A DNA stretch of 64,000 nucleotides. Source: Modicisalibacter sp033446685. GTDB lineage: Bacteria; Pseudomonadota; Gammaproteobacteria; Pseudomonadales; Halomonadaceae. Each line of letters starts with the position of its first letter. The first letter of the stretch is position 1. Positions 54,210 to 64,000 of this stretch are shown in pieces. The position numbers were made by a program, and so were the translations under genes. The notes beneath the pieces are model-generated. The model saw nothing but the letters and a program-made list of their open reading frames with translations, did not search any database and had not been told where the DNA came from. The stretch covers positions 62,001 through 126,000 of the forward strand of contig NZ_JAWQLY010000008.1 in assembly GCF_033446685.1 (NCBI RefSeq), given 5' to 3'.

Positions 54210-54767
54210 ATGGCTGACGACGAACTGCGTATACGCCAATTGGCCTATCGCATCTGGGAATCGGAGGGACGTCCCGAAGGGCAGGAGCAGCGCCACTGGG
54301 AAATGGCGCGCAAGATCGTGGCCGCCGAGCGCGAGTCGGGGCGCGATGCGCGGCCCCAAGTGGAAACCGAGCCCGATGACACGGATCCGGATCTGCCCGT
54401 GCACGACGATGTGTCCGATCGCGACCAAGGTCGCGACCAGGAAGGCGTGCCGGACACGCAGAGCGAGGCATCGAGTGCTACTACGCCACTGCCCGAGGAA
54501 TCCGCCACGGTAAAGCGCGCTCGCAGGCCGCGGCGCACCGAAGACAGTGTATCCACGCCCAACGCCACCGATACCGCCACGCCGGGCAGGAGCGCGACCA
54601 CGCGTTCGCGGGCCGGGGCGGCCAAGACCGCTGACAAGACCCGGTCCTCGACCGCCAAGACGAGCAGCAAGACAGCGGGCGAGAAAACGACCAAGTCCCG
54701 CTCGACCGACGGCAATGCCGAAAAGAAGACCAAAGCCAGCGACACGTCACGCAAGCCGAAGAAGTGA
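54210..54767 (+). CDS. DUF2934 protein with histone H1-like tail
   Basis: Small protein of 185 residues. Residues 1-30 form the DUF2934 motif (IRQLAYRIWESEGRPEGQEQ), a short helical unit of unknown function often found near glycogen and trehalose genes in proteobacteria. An acidic middle (about 48-80, rich in Asp and Glu) is followed by a strongly basic Lys/Thr/Ser/Ala-rich tail resembling eukaryotic-type histone H1 proteins of bacteria (KTADKTRSSTAKTSSKTAGE). DNA or polyphosphate binding is possible, by composition only. It begins 85 bp after treY with a GGGGGAG-type site, and a stable hairpin lies after its stop. Confidence 0.82.
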   Translation: MADDELRIRQLAYRIWESEGRPEGQEQRHWEMARKIVAAERESGRDARPQVETEPDDTDPDLPVHDDVSDRDQGRDQEGVPDTQSEASSATTPLPEESATVKRARRPRRTEDSVSTPNATDTATPGRSATTRSRAGAAKTADKTRSSTAKTSSKTAGEKTTKSRSTDGNAEKKTKASDTSRKPKK

Positions 54768-54801
54768 CGTTGGCTCGGCCAAACCCTGCGAGATGACGGC
54801 A

Positions 54802-54837
54802 GGCAGGGCTGGCGACGGAGCGTTTCGCCAGCCTGCC
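54802..54837 (+). terminator. Stable hairpin between DUF2934 gene and glgX
   Basis: GGCAGG(G)CTGGCGA pairs with TCGCCAGCCTGCC in a 13-bp stem with one bulged G and a 9-base loop. It is 34 bp after the DUF2934 stop and 22 bp before the glgX start. No long T tract follows, so it may attenuate or stabilise the transcript rather than end it fully. Confidence 0.5.
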
Positions 54838-54859
54838 TTCTGCGCCAAGGATATGTGGA

Positions 54860-57052
<2,193 letters not shown>

Positions 57053-57133
57053 TCCGGCATGACCGTGCGGCGCGGTCCGCGCGGTGGCATCGAACAGACT
57101 GCAACTCCGCCCCAGGGACGGAAGGAGACGCCA

Positions 57134-59167
57134 ATGACGACGAGTTCATCCCCGCATCGGAGCCCGAATGCGGCCGCTACGCCAGCTCAGCGCGACGACG
57201 GTGCCTTGGCGGCGGCGCAATCGCCACGCATTGCCATCGAGTCCGTTCAACCCTCGCTCGAACTGGGGCGTTTTGCCGCCAAGGCGATTGCCGGCGCGCC
57301 GGTCGACGTCTCCGCGGTGATTTTCGCCGATGGTCACGATGTGCTGGCCGCCGCCGTGACCTGGTGCGATGACCAGGGCCAGTGCCGACGCGAACCCATG
57401 CACCTGGTGCGGCCGCTGGGCAAGGACATCTGGGAGACGCGCTTCACCCCCCAGCGCGTCGGCCGGCACAGCTTCGTGATCGAGGCGTGGTGGGACGTGT
57501 TCGGCACCTACCGCGACGAACTGTTCAAGAAGCACCAGGCCGGCGTTCCGGTCGGCCTCGAACTCGAGGAGGGCCGACGCCTGATCATGGCCGCCGCCGA
57601 GCGCTCGGAAGGGGAGCTGCGCGAGGCGCTGGAAAGTGTGCTCGAGCGTTTCCAGGCGTGTGGCAGCGATGGCGAGCGGGTCGGCGTCATGCTCGATACC
57701 CGGACCGCCCAGTGGATGCATGCCGCCGATGCCCGGCCGCACCTGACGCGCAGCGAGGCGACATATCCGCTCGAGGTCGAACGCCGGGCGGCCCAGTTTG
57801 CCAGCTGGTACGAGTTGTTCCCGCGCTCGGAGACCGACGATCCCGGCCGGCACGGCACGTTCAAAGACGTCCACAAGCGGCTGCCGATGATCCGCGACAT
57901 GGGCTTCGACGTGCTCTATTTCCCGCCCATCCATCCGGTAGGCCGCGCCCACCGCAAGGGCCGCAACAATACACTCACACCCGGCCCGGACGATCCCGGC
58001 AGTCCGTACGCCATCGGCAGTCCTGAGGGCGGTCACGAGGCGATCCATCCCGAGCTCGGCACCCGCGAGGATTTTCGCAGCCTGGTCAAGGTGGCGGCCG
58101 AGCACGGCCTGGAGATCGCGCTGGACTTCGCCATCCAGTGCTCGCCGGACCATCCCTGGCTCGACGAGCACCCGGGCTGGTTTTCCTGGCGACCGGATGG
58201 CTCGATCCGTTACGCCGAGAATCCGCCCAAGAAATACCAGGATATCGTCAACGTCGACTTTTATGCCGAGGACGCGGTGCCCTCGCTGTGGTTGACGCTG
58301 CGCGACGTGGTGCAGGGTTGGGTGGACGAAGGCGTGAAGATATTCCGCGTCGACAACCCCCACACCAAGCCGCTGCCGTTCTGGGAGTGGCTGATCGCCG
58401 ACATACGCGGGCGCGACCCGGAGGTGCTGTTCCTGGCCGAGGCGTTTACCCGGCCGGCGATGATGAAGCGCCTGGGCAAGATCGGCTTCAACATGAGCTA
58501 CACCTACTTCACCTGGCGCAACACCAAGGCCGAGCTGACCGAGTACCTGACCGAGCTCAACGAGTCGCCGATGCGCGAGTGCTACCGGCCCAACTTCTTC
58601 GTCAATACGCCGGACATCAATCCCTACTTCCTGCAGTCCTCGGGGCGCCCGGGATTCCTGATCCGCGCCGCGCTGGCGACCATGGGGTCGGGGCTGTGGG
58701 GCATGTACTCCGGCTTCGAACTCTGCGAGGGCGAACCGGTACCGGGCAAGGAGGAGTATCTCGACTCGGAAAAGTACGAGATCAAGCCGCGCGACTATAC
58801 CGCGCCCGGCAACATCACCTACGAGATCGCCCAGCTCAACCGCATCCGCCGCGAGAATCCGGCGCTGCAGACCCATCTGGGGATCGCCTTCTACCCCGCC
58901 CACAACGAGCGTCTGCTTTATTTCGGCAAGCGCACCGACGACCGGGGCAATTTCATTCTGGTGATGATCAACCTCGACCCGTTCGAGGCCCAGGAGGGGC
59001 CCTTCGAACTGCCGCTATGGGAGTTCGAACTACCCGACGATGCGGCCCTGCACGTGGAAGATTTGATGTCCGGCCATCGCTGGACATGGCATGGCAAGTG
59101 GCAGTCGATGCGGCTGGAGCCGTGGCACTTGCCGTTCGCCATCTGGCGCATCCACCCGGTGCGCTGA
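57134..59167 (+). CDS. glgE: Alpha-1,4-glucan:maltose-1-phosphate maltosyltransferase GlgE
   Basis: GH13_3 enzyme of 677 residues that extends glucan with maltosyl units from maltose-1-phosphate. After a disordered N-terminus of about 45 residues, an all-beta domain leads to the barrel. The proposed nucleophile is Asp407 (IFRVDNPHTKP), the acid/base is Glu436 (LFLAEAFTRP), and the third acid is Asp494 (VNTPDIN). The 29-residue spacing of the first two is the same as in the Streptomyces enzyme (394 and 423). The signature DEHPGWFSWRPDGSIRYAEN is present. ATG 57134 has AAGGAG 7 bases upstream and is preferred to a start 75 bp earlier. The treS-mak gene follows after 20 bp. Confidence 0.95.
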   Translation: MTTSSSPHRSPNAAATPAQRDDGALAAAQSPRIAIESVQPSLELGRFAAKAIAGAPVDVSAVIFADGHDVLAAAVTWCDDQGQCRREPMHLVRPLGKDIWETRFTPQRVGRHSFVIEAWWDVFGTYRDELFKKHQAGVPVGLELEEGRRLIMAAAERSEGELREALESVLERFQACGSDGERVGVMLDTRTAQWMHAADARPHLTRSEATYPLEVERRAAQFASWYELFPRSETDDPGRHGTFKDVHKRLPMIRDMGFDVLYFPPIHPVGRAHRKGRNNTLTPGPDDPGSPYAIGSPEGGHEAIHPELGTREDFRSLVKVAAEHGLEIALDFAIQCSPDHPWLDEHPGWFSWRPDGSIRYAENPPKKYQDIVNVDFYAEDAVPSLWLTLRDVVQGWVDEGVKIFRVDNPHTKPLPFWEWLIADIRGRDPEVLFLAEAFTRPAMMKRLGKIGFNMSYTYFTWRNTKAELTEYLTELNESPMRECYRPNFFVNTPDINPYFLQSSGRPGFLIRAALATMGSGLWGMYSGFELCEGEPVPGKEEYLDSEKYEIKPRDYTAPGNITYEIAQLNRIRRENPALQTHLGIAFYPAHNERLLYFGKRTDDRGNFILVMINLDPFEAQEGPFELPLWEFELPDDAALHVEDLMSGHRWTWHGKWQSMRLEPWHLPFAIWRIHPVR

Positions 59168-59187
59168 TCAGTCAAGGAGGAAGGCCC

Positions 59188-62519
<3,332 letters not shown>

Positions 62520-62523
<4 letters not shown>

Positions 62524-64000
62524 CCGATCTGAACGTCAACACCGTCAAGGACGATGCCCTCTGGTTGTCTCCCGATGACGCCGAGGCGCTGACCCGTGGC
62601 ACGCACGGCAATCCGTTTTCCGTACTCGGCGTGCATGCCTGTGGCGCGGAGGATACGGAGTCCTGCCTGCTGCGCGTCTACCTGCCCGGGGCACTGGGGG
62701 TGGACGTGCTCGACCGCGACACCGGCCAACGACGCTGCAGCCTGACCGGTATCCAGGTTCCGGGGCTGTTCGCGGGTCGGCTGCCCCATGTCGCGCCGTA
62801 CACGCTGCGCATCCGCTGGTCGGGCGGTGAGCAGGAAACCGAGGATCCCTACTCCTTCGATCTGCTGCTCGGCGAGACGGATCTGTACCTGATCGGCGAG
62901 GGCAATCACCGTAATCTGGGACATTGCCTGGGCGCCCAGCCGATGGAAATCGACGGCGTGTCCGGGGTGCGCTTCGCCGTCTGGGCGCCGAACGCGCGAC
63001 GCGTTTCGGTGGTCGGCAACTTCAACGCCTGGGACGGGCGCCGCCACGTGATGCGGCTGCGCCATCCCGCCGGGGTCTGGGAATTGTTCCTGCCCCGCCT
63101 GGGGCCGGGCGAGTCCTATAAGTACGAAATCCTCGACGCGCATGGCGCCATCGCGCTCAAGGCCGACCCGGTGGCGCTGGCCACCCAGACGCCGCCGCAC
63201 ACCTCCTCGGTGGTCGCCGACACCACGCCGTTCGCCTGGCACGACGCCGAGTGGATCGCCCAGCGCGGTGAGCGACAGGGGCCCGACCAGCCGATCTCCG
63301 CCTACGAAGTGCATGCCGCCTCGTGGCGCAAGCACGGTGGACACGACGGGGTCACCTACAGCTGGCGCGACCTGGCCGAGCACCTGATTCCCTACGTGCT
63401 CGAGATGGGCTTCACGCATGTCGAACTGCTGCCGATCATGGAGCACCCGTTCGGCGGCTCCTGGGGCTATCAGCCGCTGTCGCAGTTCGCGCCGAGCGGT
63501 CGCTTCGGCAAGCCGCAGGATTTCGCCTACTTCGTGGACGCCTGCCACCAGGCCGGACTGGGGGTGATCCTCGATTGGGTGCCGGCGCACTTTCCCACCG
63601 ATCCGCATGGCCTGGCGCGCTTCGACGGTACGGCGCTCTACGAGTACGAGCATCCCTACGAGGGCTTCCACCAGGACTGGAACACCTACATCTACAACCT
63701 GGGGCGGCGCGAGGTGCACGGCTTCATGCTGGCCTCGGCGCTGCACTGGTTGCGTCACTATCATGTCGACGCACTGCGGGTCGACGCCGTGGCGTCGATG
63801 CTCTACCGCAACTACTCGCGCAACGAGGGCGAGTGGATTCCCAACCAGTACGGGGGGCAGGAAAACCTCGAGGCGATCGAGTTCCTGCGCCATCTCAACG
63901 ATGTGGTCCATGAGGAAGTGCCGGGCGCCTCGGTGATCGCCGAGGAGTCCACCGCCTGGCCCGGGGTGACCCAACCGACCCGCGACGGCGGCCTGGGTTT
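62520..64000 (+). CDS. glgB: 1,4-alpha-glucan branching enzyme GlgB, 5' part
   Basis: Catalytically complete-looking branching enzyme, cut by the window end after about 493 of roughly 730 residues. Two N-terminal CBM48 modules are present (TRGTHGNPFSVLGVH at about 27, and VRFAVWAPNARRVSVVGNFN at about 150), followed by the barrel: FTHVELLPIMEHPFGGSWGY, the nucleophile region DALRVDAVASMLY and the acid/base region VIAEESTAWPG. It forms alpha-1,6 branches in the glucan made by GlgA and GlgE. The start overlaps the treS-mak stop by 4 bp. It is the active counterpart of the degenerate GlgB-like gene at the other end of the cluster. Confidence 0.95.

Overview
The window is high-GC, densely packed gammaproteobacterial chromosome. 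A FabV enoyl reductase, an arginine succinyltransferase (AST) operon with a two-subunit AruF/AruG enzyme, a Comamonas-like 3-hydroxybenzoate hydroxylase, and a large glycogen/trehalose cluster together suggest a halotolerant member of Halomonadaceae (Halomonas, Chromohalobacter, Salinicola or Kushneria type). This assignment comes from gene content only. No rRNA or tRNA gene was seen.

Layout. 1-4.1 kb: 3' part of fabV, a DUF2959 lipoprotein, a GlxA-type AraC regulator, a methyltransferase and an SDR oxidoreductase. 4.3-13.9 kb: an accessory island of lower GC. It holds a divergent vsr/dcm pair and a tightly overlapping leftward operon MORC-like GHKL ATPase > Z1-domain ATPase > PD-(D/E)XK protein > AIPR protein. 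This matches a predicted restriction-modification-like phage defence module whose mechanism, as far as I know, is not established. 13.9-14.6 kb is non-coding. 14.6-20.9 kb: astC-aruF-aruG-astD-astB, without astE. 20.9-31.7 kb: ordinary metabolic and regulatory genes (mdaB/LysR pair, GNAT, SDR, aldo-keto reductase, DUF808 protein, MarR and mobA, rmuC, a Crp/Fnr regulator). 32-42.6 kb: a signalling region with a response regulator, a small secreted protein, a hybrid histidine kinase, a REC-EAL phosphodiesterase, a LuxI-fold acyltransferase, and an operon of a PstS-like binding protein, an outer-membrane porin and a membrane GGDEF/EAL protein. 43.1-44 kb: a SHOCT-domain protein. 44.4-64 kb: a same-strand glycogen/trehalose cluster glgA - catalytically dead GlgB-like gene - treZ - malQ - treY - DUF2934 gene - glgX - glgE - treS/maltokinase fusion - glgB (cut by the window end).

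How the genes work together. The last cluster contains glucan synthesis from a sugar nucleotide (GlgA), glucan to trehalose conversion (TreY/TreZ), trehalose to maltose to maltose-1-phosphate to glucan (TreS-Mak, GlgE), branching (GlgB), debranching (GlgX) and disproportionation (MalQ). It therefore closes a trehalose-glycogen cycle, plausible for osmotic stress. Points deserving most attention are the GlgB pseudoenzyme with its 15-bp tandem repeat, the defence island, and the LuxI-like acyltransferase among c-di-GMP genes.
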